Of a DNA stretch of 64,000 bases, positions 34,259 through 43,649 are shown piece after piece. Origin of the DNA: Pseudomarimonas salicorniae (lineage in GTDB: Bacteria; Pseudomonadota; Gammaproteobacteria; Xanthomonadales; Xanthomonadaceae); NCBI RefSeq assembly GCF_023156535.1, contig NZ_JALNMH010000009.1:173633-237632 (forward strand), written 5' to 3'. The notes below the pieces were generated by a model, which was not told the origin of the DNA, did no database searches, and saw only the letters and a program-made list of their open reading frames with translations. The position numbers and the translations under genes were made by a program. Numbering within the stretch: position 1 is the first letter of the stretch; every line of letters begins with the position of its first letter.

Positions 34259-35173
34259 TCAGTCGCGCCGGGCGAGGCCGCGGACGCCGAGCAGACCAGT
34301 CAGGGCGGCCAGCAGGCCGAGCAGCAACGGACCCGGCCCCGGGACCTCGGTGGGCGCGTTGGTGAAGCTCGCCCCACCCCCGCCACCGCCGGTGGTGCAG
34401 GCCGGCGGCGTGGCGATCGCGAGGCCCTTGATGCCGACGTCCAGATTGATGTTCGACACCAGCGTCGCAGCGCCGGTATCGAGGTTGATCCGGACGACCC
34501 GCGTCGGCCGCGCGGAATCGCGCGGGTCGAGCGTGGCCCAGAGCACGCCATTGGCGTCGAAGTCGAGTCCGACGTTCTCGATCGGGCCGCCGACACCCAG
34601 CGCCCCGACGCGGACCGTCTCGCCGGTCTCGGGATTGATCCGGAACAGGGAGGCTCCATCACCCACCGACACCCCGTAGAGGGTGCTTTCGCGGCCAGCA
34701 AGACCGGACAACGAGGCACCGGTGCTGCCCACACGGCGCACGCCGCCGTTCAGGCGACTGACTTCCCAGAGCTCCTGGGTGGTCTCGCTGGACAGCCAGA
34801 GACGGCCGTCGCAGGTGGCGGCCAGGCCGTAGTCAAGCTGGCCGTCGGGGCCGGCGCCGGCCAGCCCGCTGAGCGGACCCACCAGGGTGCCCTGTCCGGT
34901 GGACACGTTGATCCTGATCAGGAAATCGGTGGCCGTGCCGCCGCTGTCGCGGGTGAAGTCCACTGCGCCGTACAGCTCGTTGAGCCCGACGAATGCCAAC
35001 CCTTCGATATCGTTGAAGCCGACCGGCCCCACACGAGTATGCGTCCCCGTCGCCAGGTCAACCCGGTACAGGTCACGGAAACCCACCCCGTAGGCAACGG
35101 GGTCGGCCATGGCAGCCAGCGGTAGACAGGCAGCGGCTGCCAGCAGCAGCCGGGGCATGCACAGGGGACGCAT
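34259..35173 (-). CDS. Secreted beta-propeller-like protein with PEP-CTERM-like sorting tail
   Basis: A 304-residue exported protein: signal peptide (MRPLCMPRLLLAAAACLPLA), then repeats of the type RVDLATGTHTRVG, RINPETGETVRVG and RINLDTGAATLVS, which suggest a propeller of short blades. After a Gly-rich linker, the end is EVPGPGPLLLGLLAALTG followed by a basic RGLARRD, the tripartite layout of PEP-CTERM-type signals cut by exosortases. No exosortase gene is in the window. GAAGGA before the ATG supports the start. Confidence 0.72.
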   Translation of the reverse strand: MRPLCMPRLLLAAAACLPLAAMADPVAYGVGFRDLYRVDLATGTHTRVGPVGFNDIEGLAFVGLNELYGAVDFTRDSGGTATDFLIRINVSTGQGTLVGPLSGLAGAGPDGQLDYGLAATCDGRLWLSSETTQELWEVSRLNGGVRRVGSTGASLSGLAGRESTLYGVSVGDGASLFRINPETGETVRVGALGVGGPIENVGLDFDANGVLWATLDPRDSARPTRVVRINLDTGAATLVSNINLDVGIKGLAIATPPACTTGGGGGGASFTNAPTEVPGPGPLLLGLLAALTGLLGVRGLARRD

Positions 35174-35307
35174 CGTGTCGTCCTTCGAATAGTATGGTTA
35201 TCGTCACTGCGCCTTTTCGGCGCTGTAGCGGAGAATAGCAGCCGGGGGAAGGTGCTGCAAAGCACCGACGCCCTAGGGAATTTCGCCAGGACCGGCAGGA
35301 AAAGACG

Positions 35308-36402
35308 ATGCGATACCAGGGATTGGAAGGCTACCGCCATAGCGAGGGAGAGCGCACCGGCGTCCTGCTCGTCAACCTCGGCACTCCGGACGCGCCGGAG
35401 CCCGCCGCGCTACGCAGCTATCTGGCCGAGTTCCTCTCCGACCCACGGGTCATCGAGGTGCCGCGGGCGATCTGGCTGCCGATCCTGTACGGCGTGATCC
35501 TGCCCTTCCGTTCGCGCCGCTCGGCACATGCCTATGCGCAGGTCTGGTCCGAGCGCGGCTCACCCCTACGCTGGCACAGCGAAGACCTCACCGCCGCACT
35601 GCAGCAGCAGCTTGATGCCGCACAGCCCGGCATCGAGGTGCGTCTGGCCATGCGCTACGGTCAGCCATCGATCCGCTCGGTCCTCGACGACTGGATTCGC
35701 AGCGGCCTGCGCCGGCTGCTGGTCATTCCCCTCTACCCGCAGTATTCGGCGACCACTACGGCCACCGTCTTCGACGAGGTGAGCCGCTGCCTGGCACGCT
35801 GGCGCTGGCCGCCCGAGCTGCGCTGGATCAATGACTACTTCAACGAGCCGGGCTGGGCGGCGGCCGTGGCCGGGCGCATCCGCGAGCACTGGAAAACCCA
35901 CGGGCGCGGCGACCGGCTGCTCATGTCCTTCCACGGCATCCCGAGTCGCTATCTGCGCGGCGGCGACCCCTACCACTGCCAGTGCCACGCCTCGGCACGA
36001 CTGATTGCCGCAGAGCTGGAGCTGACCGCCGACGAGTGGCAACTGAGCTTTCAGTCGCGGGTCGGTCGAGAGCCCTGGCTGCAGCCCTACACCGACCACA
36101 CCGTGGAGCAGCTCGGCCGCGAGGGGATCGGCCGGGTCGATGTGGTCTGCCCGGGCTTCGCGGTGGACTGCCTGGAGACGCTCGAGGAGATCGCCATGCA
36201 GAACGCCGAGGCCTTCAAGGCAGCCGGCGGCGGTGAGCTGCGCTACATCCCGGCGCTCAATTCCGAACCATCGCATGCCGGGGTGCTGGCCCGGCTCGCG
36301 CTGCGCCACCTGGCTGGCTGGGTCGGCGAGAGCGCTCCCGCGCCCACCGACCCTGCGGCACGCAAGGCAAGGTTCGAGGCCTATCGGGGACCACAGCGGT
36401 GA
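35308..36402 (+). CDS. hemH: Ferrochelatase
   Basis: A 364-residue enzyme inserting Fe2+ into protoporphyrin IX, the last step of heme synthesis. Visible: VLLVNLGTPDAPEP at the start, VIPLYPQYSATTTATVFDEV, the signature LLMSFHGIPSRYL with the metal-transfer histidine, SFQSRVGREPWLQPYT, and CPGFAVDCLETLEEIAMQN. Bacterial HemH length is usual. The stop overlaps the next gene by GTGA. Confidence 0.96.
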   Translation: MRYQGLEGYRHSEGERTGVLLVNLGTPDAPEPAALRSYLAEFLSDPRVIEVPRAIWLPILYGVILPFRSRRSAHAYAQVWSERGSPLRWHSEDLTAALQQQLDAAQPGIEVRLAMRYGQPSIRSVLDDWIRSGLRRLLVIPLYPQYSATTTATVFDEVSRCLARWRWPPELRWINDYFNEPGWAAAVAGRIREHWKTHGRGDRLLMSFHGIPSRYLRGGDPYHCQCHASARLIAAELELTADEWQLSFQSRVGREPWLQPYTDHTVEQLGREGIGRVDVVCPGFAVDCLETLEEIAMQNAEAFKAAGGGELRYIPALNSEPSHAGVLARLALRHLAGWVGESAPAPTDPAARKARFEAYRGPQR

Positions 36403-37247
36403 CCCGCGCGTGGCGCGGCAGCGGCCGCGTCGAGCTGGCCGGGCTGTGCTTCAACGCCGGCGCGCCGCACCGCGCCCTGGCCCTGCACGGCTGGTTGGAC
36501 AACGCGATGAGCTTTGCCGCGCTGGCCGCCGAACTGCCGGAATGGGAGATTCTGGCCCTGGACTTCGCCGGGCACGGTGAATCCGGGCATCTGCCCGAGG
36601 GCGGCTGGTACCACTTCATCGACTACCTTGACGATGTCGCTGTAGCGCTCGACGGACGCCGGATCGACCTGCTGATCGGACATTCGCTGGGCGGAGCGGT
36701 CGCCACTGCATGGGCCGCGGCGCGGCCCGAGAGCGTGCCGCGGCTGGCCCTGATCGAGGCACTTGGCCCCTTGGCCGGGGATCCGGACGGCGCAGTGCGC
36801 GCCCTCCGCCAGGGACTCGACGAGCGACGCGGCATCACCGGCAAGCAGCTGAGGCAATTCAGCGATCCGGGACAGGCGGTTGCTGCGCGGCTCGGAGCCA
36901 ACCGCATGGCCGAACCGAGCGCCCGCGCCCTGGTCTCCCGCGGCCTGCGCGCCGCCGGCGACGGCTGGATCTGGGCCAGCGACCCGCGCCTGACCGTTCT
37001 GACCCCGTGGCGCCTGCCCGAGACGGTGATCCAGCAGTGGGTCGCAGCAGTCGAGGCCCCCACCCTGCTGATCGCGGCCGAGGAAGCACCGCCATACTTC
37101 CAGCCCGCCGTTCGCGAAGCCCGTCTCGCCCTGCTCCGCGATGCCCGGCTACGCGTGCTGCCTGGTCATCATCACCTGCACATGGACAGCCCGCGACCGG
37201 TCGCGCAGGCGATCCTGGAATTCATGGCCCCGCGGCCCAACGACTGA
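36399..37247 (+). CDS. Alpha/beta-hydrolase
   Basis: A 282-residue cytosolic hydrolase. ALHGWLDNAMSFAALAAEL gives the oxyanion region, LIGHSLGGAVATAWAAARP the nucleophile elbow (GHSLGG), and VLPGHHHLHMDSP near the C-terminus the catalytic His. Substrate unknown; esterase activity is likely. The start is a GTG overlapping the hemH stop, so it is translated with it. Confidence 0.82.
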   Translation: MTRAWRGSGRVELAGLCFNAGAPHRALALHGWLDNAMSFAALAAELPEWEILALDFAGHGESGHLPEGGWYHFIDYLDDVAVALDGRRIDLLIGHSLGGAVATAWAAARPESVPRLALIEALGPLAGDPDGAVRALRQGLDERRGITGKQLRQFSDPGQAVAARLGANRMAEPSARALVSRGLRAAGDGWIWASDPRLTVLTPWRLPETVIQQWVAAVEAPTLLIAAEEAPPYFQPAVREARLALLRDARLRVLPGHHHLHMDSPRPVAQAILEFMAPRPND

Positions 37248-37325
37248 ACCTGCTGTTTCCGGGCTGCTCCGTCGACCCGGAGGTCCCGTCCACGCGGAAC
37301 CGTGCGGCCGGTGAACGGCCCATCC

Positions 37326-37542
37326 GGGCGCAGAGAAGACATTCATAGGGTGCGGCTGGCCGCACCGTGCGTACCGTCCGAACGCCCGTATCGGTGCGCC
37401 AAGGCACACCCTATGGGGCTTCGCCGACGCCCAACGAAGCCCGACTGTGGGAGCGCCCTTGGGCGCGACCACGGCGTATCGGATTCACCGCAGACCGAGG
37501 CCAGAGCGCGTCTCCGCGGTCGCGCCCAAGGGCACTCCCACA
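37326..37542. repeat. Compound repeat C+B (copy 2, inverted)
   Basis: Repeat C (about 37326-37445) followed directly by repeat B (29-bp arms at 37446-37474 and 37514-37542, with two arm mismatches: A at 37472 and A at 37534). Relative to the 6.4-kb copy, the whole unit is inverted. It fills most of the gap between the hydrolase and the metallopeptidase genes, with no other gene in 37248-37617. Confidence 0.9.
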
Positions 37543-37617
37543 GAAGACGCGGGCGTACGAGGGACCGAGGCGAATGCGCACTTCGCCCCCTGATCTGCCC
37601 TTCCCCGCGACGCCCGG

Positions 37618-38376
37618 TCAGCCGGCGAGCAGCTGGTTCAACCGCGCCTTGAGCGCGAGCCCGTCCTGGCGCAGTCGGGTGCGGACGCGTCGCCAGCCCG
37701 GGTATCGCTGGCTCACCTCGTGCCAGAACGCGGGCGAATGGTTCGGAACGATCAGGTGGCAGATCTCGTGAACCAGCACGTAGTCGAAACATGCAGGCTC
37801 CGCCAGCACCAGGGACAGGTCCAGCGACACCTCGCCGCCGGGCGCCAGCGAGCCCCACAGGCTGGACATCGGGCGCAGACGGAAGCGGGTCGGTGGCCGG
37901 GGAATGCCCGGCAGCAGCGCAGGCAGCAGCGCGCCGATGCGCGCCCTGCCCTCCGCCTCGAGGAAATCGCGCAGCATCGCGGCCAGTCGCTCGCCGGTGG
38001 AACGCGAGGTATAGGAGAAAACCAGCTGTTCGCCGTCCTGGCGAAGCCGGCAGCAGCGCCCCTCCTCCCAGACCAGCGGCAGCTCGACGCCCCACAACGG
38101 CAGTCGGTCCAGCGCATCGGGCGCGAGGCGGAGCGGCGGTGGATCAACGCCCAGATCGCGCCGCTGGCGTTGCAGCCATTCGGCGTGCGCCTCGAGGAAG
38201 GCCCAGGCGCTGCGCTCGCTCGCTCGCGGCGGCAATGTCAGCCGGATACCGCGCTCGTTGATCGAGAGCTTCAGCCGCCGGGCGCGCGCATCACGCACCC
38301 AGCGCACCGCGAGCGATTGGCCATCGGCCAGGGGCAGCGGTCGCCAATCGGCGCCGGGCCCGGCGCGCTCCCTCAT
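37618..38376 (-). CDS. YgjP-like M48-type metallopeptidase (DUF45)
   Basis: A 252-residue protein. The zinc site HEICHLIVPNHSPAFWHEV gives HExxH plus a downstream His and Glu, and WGSLAPGGEVSLDLSLV and RRLKLSINERGIRLTLPPRA are typical of the YgjP family. Substrate not known. It overlaps the next upstream gene by 4 bp (ATGA). Confidence 0.88.
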   Translation of the reverse strand: MRERAGPGADWRPLPLADGQSLAVRWVRDARARRLKLSINERGIRLTLPPRASERSAWAFLEAHAEWLQRQRRDLGVDPPPLRLAPDALDRLPLWGVELPLVWEEGRCCRLRQDGEQLVFSYTSRSTGERLAAMLRDFLEAEGRARIGALLPALLPGIPRPPTRFRLRPMSSLWGSLAPGGEVSLDLSLVLAEPACFDYVLVHEICHLIVPNHSPAFWHEVSQRYPGWRRVRTRLRQDGLALKARLNQLLAG

Positions 38377-38858
38377 CCGCTGGCCCGGAAACGCTGCAGG
38401 TTGCGCGCCGCCTGCTGGCGCACCTTGCCGCGCAGCAGCGGTGTCCAGCCGAGCAGCCAGCCCGGCGCGCCGAGCGCCTGGCGCGACCAGCGCCAGAACG
38501 AGAAGCTGTCATGGTGGTGCTGGATGCGCCCGCCGTCGAACACGAAGCAGGCATCGATCACGTTGTGCACCATGCGCCCGGTGGCGCTGAAGCGGTAGTG
38601 CGGCTCCCAGTGCGCGCTGCCGTGAAAGTCGTCGGCCTCGATGGCCGAGAACTCCAGCCGCCACGCATCGCGGCCCTTGTCCTTCACCGCCTCGCAGAGC
38701 ATCGTCCACATGGCGGCGATCTCACCGGCCCCGTGCAGGCTGAATACCGGATCCTCGAAGCTGGCGTCCTCGGTGTAGCAGGCGGCCATGGCCGGCGCGT
38801 CGAGGTCGCGGAAGGCGGTGTAGAAGCGCTCGAGCAGGATGGCGTTCGGATGTGGCAT
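38373..38858 (-). CDS. SnoaL/NTF2-like protein
   Basis: A 161-residue protein of the cone-shaped NTF2 fold: FYTAFRDLDAPAMAACYTED, ASFEDPVFSLHGAGEIAAMW and RIQHHHDSFSFWRWSRQAL. Similar proteins are common beside unrelated genes, and their ligand is not known. Translationally coupled to the YgjP-like gene. Confidence 0.8.
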   Translation of the reverse strand: MPHPNAILLERFYTAFRDLDAPAMAACYTEDASFEDPVFSLHGAGEIAAMWTMLCEAVKDKGRDAWRLEFSAIEADDFHGSAHWEPHYRFSATGRMVHNVIDACFVFDGGRIQHHHDSFSFWRWSRQALGAPGWLLGWTPLLRGKVRQQAARNLQRFRASG

Positions 38859-38899
38859 GACGGATCCCCCGGCAACGCCCGGACTTTAGCAGCGCTGTC

Positions 38900-38926
38900 C
38901 CCCCGGCGCGATGCAGGCGCCGGGGG
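38900..38926. terminator. Hairpin after rdgC
   Basis: Perfect 10-bp stem CCCCCGGCGC / GCGCCGGGGG around GATGCAG, 11 bp past the rdgC stop (minus strand). No T-run follows, so termination is likely but not assured. Confidence 0.5.
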
Positions 38927-38936
38927 CGGCCGCCGA

Positions 38937-39845
38937 TCAGTCGACGCGGCTGAGCTTGAGCGCCCCCTCGAGGACGGCGAAGAGCCGGCGCAGCTCGCCG
39001 ACCATCAGTGCGTAGCGGGCATCCAGCTCGGCTCGCTGGGAGTCGCGCTCGGTGTTCTCCAGCGTCTCGACCGCGCCGTCCAGGAACTTCAGCTTGCGCA
39101 CCACCAGGTCGTCGCCGAGCACGAAGCTCAGGTGGTCGTCGAGCACCAGGGACAGCCGCGAGCACTGCTTGCCGGCTTCGAGATGGTTGGTGATCTCTTC
39201 GGCACCGAGTTCCTGACGCTGCGCCTTGACCACCGCGCCGCGATCAACCGGATCGCGCAACTCGCACTCGTCGCCGAGCACCAGGCCGTCGGGCAGCGCC
39301 TCGCCGGCGAGCCAACCGGTGAGGACGCTGCGCGGGGCGATCTCGGCATTGACCGGCACCGCGGGGAAACTGCCCATGGCCTCGCGCAGCTCGGTGAGCA
39401 GGCCTTCCGCCGTCTTCCGGCTGGACGTGTCGACCGCCACCAGGCCGTGCTCAAGGTCGATATGGCACCCGGTGCGCACCGGGCGAACGAAGGCGCGCGG
39501 CAGGAGCTCGTGGAGGATCTCCTCCTTCAGCCGCTTGCGTGCCCGGCCGCCCAGCTTGCGACCCTCGGCCTCCTCGATCTCCGCCGCCTTGCGGGCGACG
39601 AACTCGTTGACCACCGCCGAGGGCAGGATCTTGTCCTCGCCGCCAAGGGTCAGCCACAGACCGTCGTTGATGCGGTGGCTGAGCGCCTCTTCGTCGCGCC
39701 CGAACGGCGAGACGAAGCCGCGAGAGGACAGCTCGAGCGGGCCCACCGGCTTCAGCCGGTTGTTATCCAGCGAGTCATCGATCGACTCGAACTCGTTGCG
39801 CAGCGAGGCGGGGAAACGGAACAGGGTCAGGTTGCGAAAGAACAT
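38937..39845 (-). CDS. rdgC: Recombination-associated protein RdgC
   Basis: A 302-residue ring-forming DNA-binding protein that limits RecA filament activity. Recognised by MFFRNLTLFRFP at the start, RGFVSPFGRDEEALSH, VVNEFVARKAAEIEEAEGRK and AVDTSSRKTAEGLLTELREA; length equals the E. coli protein (303). Transcribed alone or with the upstream ttcA. Confidence 0.97.
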   Translation of the reverse strand: MFFRNLTLFRFPASLRNEFESIDDSLDNNRLKPVGPLELSSRGFVSPFGRDEEALSHRINDGLWLTLGGEDKILPSAVVNEFVARKAAEIEEAEGRKLGGRARKRLKEEILHELLPRAFVRPVRTGCHIDLEHGLVAVDTSSRKTAEGLLTELREAMGSFPAVPVNAEIAPRSVLTGWLAGEALPDGLVLGDECELRDPVDRGAVVKAQRQELGAEEITNHLEAGKQCSRLSLVLDDHLSFVLGDDLVVRKLKFLDGAVETLENTERDSQRAELDARYALMVGELRRLFAVLEGALKLSRVD

Positions 39846-39911
39846 CGGTACTCCGTGGCAGGCGCGGTGGACGGCGCGGGGAGGAAGGCCGCGACGGACG
39901 CGCGGCGAGGA

Positions 39912-40778
39912 TCAAGCGCTGACTGCAACTTCGGCGATCTCACCGCCGAGCCAGGCATGCGCGTCGGGCAGGGGCGAGGCGTCGGAGCGGCCCAGCGAGA
40001 GGAAGTCGAACAGCCTCGGGTCGGCCAGCTGCGAAGGCCGGACGTCGCCCATGGCGCGGGCCAGGGTCTCGATCCGTCCCGGTGATTCCCTTTCCCATGC
40101 ATCCAGCATGCGCTTGACCTGCTTGCGCTGCAGGTTCTCCTGCGAGCCGCACAGGGTGCAGGGAATGATCGGGAAGCCTCGCGCCTCCGCATAGCGTGAG
40201 ATGTCGTCCTCGCGTACGTAGGCCAGAGGACGGATCACCACGTGGCGGCCGTCGTCCGAGAGCAGCTTGGGCGGCATGCCGGCCAGCTTGGCGTGGAAGA
40301 ACAGGTTGAGGAAGAAGGTTGCCACCAGGTCGTCCCGATGGTGGCCCAGGGCGATCTTGGTATAGCCCTGCTCCGCGGCGTGCGCGTACAGCGCGCCGCG
40401 CCGCAGGCGCGAGCACAGCGAGCACATCGTCTTGCCCTCGGGCACGACGCGCTTGACCACCGAATAGGTGTCCTGCTCGATGATCTCGAAGTCGGCCCCG
40501 ATCGAGCGCAGGTAGTCGGGCAGGACGTGCTCGGGGAAGCCGGGCTGCTTCTGGTCGAGGTTCACCGCGGTCAGCGAGAAGCGCACCGGCGCCTTCTTCT
40601 GCAGCTGCAGCAGAACATCCAGCAGGGTGTAGCTGTCCTTGCCCCCGGACAGGCAGACCATGACCCGGTCGCCCTCCTCGATCATGCCGAAATCGGCGAT
40701 CGCCTGGCCCACCTGATGGCGCAACCGCTTCTGCAGCTTGTTGGTTTCGTACTCCTGCTTGCGGCGCGGCGCGGACAT
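39912..40778 (-). CDS. ttcA: tRNA 2-thiocytidine(32) synthetase TtcA
   Basis: A 288-residue enzyme that thiolates C32 of some tRNAs using a [4Fe-4S] cluster. Visible: PP-loop [16 protein letters not shown], the CxxC pair [26 protein letters not shown], and the second cysteine pair [13 protein letters not shown]. The ATG at 40778 gives the standard [20 protein letters not shown]; the frame is open upstream but unsupported. Divergent from the small YdcH-like gene. Confidence 0.97.
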   Translation of the reverse strand: MSAPRRKQEYETNKLQKRLRHQVGQAIADFGMIEEGDRVMVCLSGGKDSYTLLDVLLQLQKKAPVRFSLTAVNLDQKQPGFPEHVLPDYLRSIGADFEIIEQDTYSVVKRVVPEGKTMCSLCSRLRRGALYAHAAEQGYTKIALGHHRDDLVATFFLNLFFHAKLAGMPPKLLSDDGRHVVIRPLAYVREDDISRYAEARGFPIIPCTLCGSQENLQRKQVKRMLDAWERESPGRIETLARAMGDVRPSQLADPRLFDFLSLGRSDASPLPDAHAWLGGEIAEVAVSA

Positions 40779-40877
40779 GGCGGATCGGGGGCGAATCGGC
40801 GGGGCGGCGATTGTACCCCGCCCTTCGCGCCGGCACCGGTCGCCGGTTATCCTTGGCCGGTCCTGCCGGAACTGCGC

Positions 40878-41084
40878 ATGGAAACCCTCGATTCGTCCGC
40901 CATTGCCCGCCGCCTCGCCGAGCTCAAGGTCGAGCACCGCGACCTTGACGCCGCCATCGCGCGCCTTGCCGACCTGCCGGTCAACGACGAGCTTCAGCTC
41001 AAGCGGCTGAAGAAGCGCAAACTGATGCTGAAGGACTGCATCGCGCGCCTGCAGAGCAAGCTGATCCCCGACCTCGACGCCTGA
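40878..41084 (+). CDS. YdcH-like small protein (DUF465)
   Basis: A 68-residue charged, mostly helical protein: [19 protein letters not shown] and [19 protein letters not shown] are the DUF465 signature, expected to form a coiled-coil hairpin. Function unknown; widespread in proteobacteria. Convergent with plsB, with 7 bp between stops. Confidence 0.9.
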   Translation: METLDSSAIARRLAELKVEHRDLDAAIARLADLPVNDELQLKRLKKRKLMLKDCIARLQSKLIPDLDA

Positions 41085-41091
41085 GCGTCAC

Positions 41092-43608
41092 TCAGGCCTC
41101 GACCTGCGCGGCCGCCGACTTGGCCGTCTCCGGGGTGATCTTCATGATCGAGTGGCGCAGCTCGCGCGAGAGGATGATCTTGGCGTCCTTGGCCCAGCTG
41201 TCCAGGCGCTCGTCGTAGTCCAGCTTGCCCGACTCGGCGGTCCAGACGATGCCCAGTTCGCGCAGCTTGCCGATGAAGCCGCGGAACAGGGCGCGGTCGA
41301 AGAACTCCGGCGCGGCCTGCGAATACAGCAGGGACAGGCGCTGCGCCGTCAGGTGGCAGAGCGTCTCCAGTTCGCCGGCAGACACCGTGCGCGGGCCGTT
41401 CTTCACCAGCACCGAGATCGCGATGTAGTAGCGCTCGAACGCCTGCTGCAGACCGTGCGCGATCACCCTCAGCTGGAACACCTCGTCGGTCTGCCCGGGG
41501 CTGCGCTGGAGGAAACCGGTGTCCTCGTCAAAGCTGAACAGCCCGCGCTGGACGAACAGGTCGATGACCTTCTGGATCCGCTCGCCGAACTGCTCCTCGG
41601 TCCAGGGCAGGAACAGCTCATTCTGGATGAAGGGGAACAGCAGCTTGCCGAGGCGGATCACGCCAGTGCGGCTCATTCGGCGGTTGTTCTGGAAGCAGCA
41701 GGCCACCCAGGAGGCCGCAGCAAACAGGTGGACCACGTTGTTGCGGTAGTAGCTGAGCAGCACGCCCTGCTCTTCGGTCAGCCGCAGCACGTCGCCGAGT
41801 GGGTGGCCGATGCGCTCCAGCACGCCGACCTGTTCGCCGTGGGCGACCACTTCCTGCGCACTCATCGCGGTCACGGTGACCCGGTCGGAGAACGGGATGT
41901 GCACGAGGATCGCGCGGTAGAGCTCGATCTGCGCCACCAGGTCGGCTTCCGACATCGCGTGCTTGGGCGTCGAGAGCATGGCCAACGCGATCAGATTGAT
42001 CGGATTGACGTCGGCGGCGCGGTTGATGTGGGTCTGGATCTTCCACGACAGCTCGTCGACCGCCGCGTTCAGCCAGGCGGGCTTCTCGGAGGGATTGGCC
42101 AGCGCGGTCTGCCAGTCCGGCGCGACCCGGTCGAGCACGTCCTGCAAGGCGATCGGCTCGCCGAAATTGACCACCACCTTGCCATAGTGATGACGCAGCA
42201 CGCCGAAGGCGGCGCGAACCAGGCCGACGAGAGATTCCTTCTCCTTGGCGCCGCCCGACAGCTCGGCCAGGTAGCTCTTGCCCTCCATCAGCTTCTCGTA
42301 GCCGATGTAGACCGGCTGGAAGACGACCGGACGGCGGCTCTGGCGGAGGAAGGCGCGCAGGGTCATCGCCAGCATGCCCGCCTTGGGCGCGAGCAGGCGG
42401 CCGGTGCGCGAGCGTCCGCCCTCGATGAAGTACTCGATCGACACGCCGCGGCCGATCAGGGTCGCCACGTACTCGCTGAAGACCGCCGAGTACAGCGGAT
42501 TGGACTTGAAGCTGCGGCGCAGGAAGAAGGCGCCGCCGCGGCGCAGGATCGAGCCCACAACCGGCAGGTTGAGGTTGACCCCGGCGGCGATGTGCGGCGG
42601 CACGATGCCGTTGCGGTAGAGCAGGTAGCTCAGCAGCAGGTAGTCGATATGGCTGCGGTGGCAGGGTACGTAGATGACTTCGTTGCCCGGTGCGACCTGC
42701 TTGAGCGTATCCAGGTGGTGCACGGTCACGCCGTCGTAGAGCTTGTTCCAGAACCAGGTCAGCAGGAAGCTCAGCGAGCGGACCACCGTATGCGAGTAGT
42801 CGGCGGCGACCTCCATCGCATAGCTGCGCGCGCGGTTGTAGGCGGTGCCGTACTGGGCGCCCTCGCGGCGGGCGTGATCGGCAATCGCCTGGCGCACCGG
42901 CTCGGAGTCGAGCACGCCGTCGACCAGGGTTCGCCGGTGCGAGAGGTCGGGGCCGATCACCGCGGCGCGGATGCGGCGCAGGTGGGCGCGGAGCACACGC
43001 GAGAGCTTGCGGACCGCGCGCTCCTGATCGAGGTCGTCGGTCAGCGCCTGGCGCAGGGAGATCGGCGGCGAGAACTGGACCAGGGTGTTGCGGCCGTTGA
43101 GCACCACGGCCAGGAAGCGGCGGAAGCGGCCGACCAGGGTCCAGTTCTCGGCGAACAGCACACGGAACCAGCCCTCGCTGCGATCCGGCGCGCGGCCTAC
43201 GAAAATCGACACCGGGACAACCTGCACGTCGAGGGTCTCGCTGCCGCGCACCGCGGTCACCAGCCGCGCCAGTCCCTCGCTGTGGGTGCGCGAGCGTGGG
43301 CGGCGGAACAGGAAGCCCTGGCGGCGCGACAGGCCGACCATCGCGCGGTCCTTCTCCAGCAGGTCACCACCGACCATGCCCACCAAGGGCGATGGCAGGC
43401 CGGCCTCGCGGCAGGCCTGCTCGAGGATCAGCGAACTGGACAGGCCATAGCGGTCGACCACGTAACAGACCGGGCGCGCAGGGTCGATGCCCAGCGTCTC
43501 CGGCGAGGCCGGCTCGAGGCGGATCTGCAGCCACGGCTCGGCCAGCTTGCCGAGCCAGCGGAAGGCCATGGGAACGCGGGCCTGCGCGGCGCGTGCCAGG
43601 GACATCAT
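41092..43608 (-). CDS. plsB: Glycerol-3-phosphate 1-O-acyltransferase PlsB
   Basis: An 838-residue inner-membrane-associated enzyme that starts phospholipid synthesis by acylating glycerol 3-phosphate. The acyltransferase blocks are clear: PCHRSHIDYLLLSYLLY (HX4D, block I), GAFFLRRSFK, FIEGGRSRTGRLLAPKAGML (block III) and VVFQPVYIGYE (block IV). Length matches E. coli PlsB (807). Two ATGs (43608 and 43605) begin the frame. A hairpin precedes it. Confidence 0.97.
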   Translation of the reverse strand: MMSLARAAQARVPMAFRWLGKLAEPWLQIRLEPASPETLGIDPARPVCYVVDRYGLSSSLILEQACREAGLPSPLVGMVGGDLLEKDRAMVGLSRRQGFLFRRPRSRTHSEGLARLVTAVRGSETLDVQVVPVSIFVGRAPDRSEGWFRVLFAENWTLVGRFRRFLAVVLNGRNTLVQFSPPISLRQALTDDLDQERAVRKLSRVLRAHLRRIRAAVIGPDLSHRRTLVDGVLDSEPVRQAIADHARREGAQYGTAYNRARSYAMEVAADYSHTVVRSLSFLLTWFWNKLYDGVTVHHLDTLKQVAPGNEVIYVPCHRSHIDYLLLSYLLYRNGIVPPHIAAGVNLNLPVVGSILRRGGAFFLRRSFKSNPLYSAVFSEYVATLIGRGVSIEYFIEGGRSRTGRLLAPKAGMLAMTLRAFLRQSRRPVVFQPVYIGYEKLMEGKSYLAELSGGAKEKESLVGLVRAAFGVLRHHYGKVVVNFGEPIALQDVLDRVAPDWQTALANPSEKPAWLNAAVDELSWKIQTHINRAADVNPINLIALAMLSTPKHAMSEADLVAQIELYRAILVHIPFSDRVTVTAMSAQEVVAHGEQVGVLERIGHPLGDVLRLTEEQGVLLSYYRNNVVHLFAAASWVACCFQNNRRMSRTGVIRLGKLLFPFIQNELFLPWTEEQFGERIQKVIDLFVQRGLFSFDEDTGFLQRSPGQTDEVFQLRVIAHGLQQAFERYYIAISVLVKNGPRTVSAGELETLCHLTAQRLSLLYSQAAPEFFDRALFRGFIGKLRELGIVWTAESGKLDYDERLDSWAKDAKIILSRELRHSIMKITPETAKSAAAQVEA

Positions 43609-43620
43609 AGGAAATGCGGA

Positions 43621-43642
43621 CCGGCCGGGAGGGACCCGGCCG
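43621..43642 (-). terminator. Hairpin between the lipoprotein gene and plsB
   Basis: CCGGCCGGG / CCCGGCCG inverted repeat 8 bp after the lipoprotein stop; no T-run follows. It may attenuate read-through into plsB. Confidence 0.4.
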
Positions 43643-43649
43643 AACCGGC

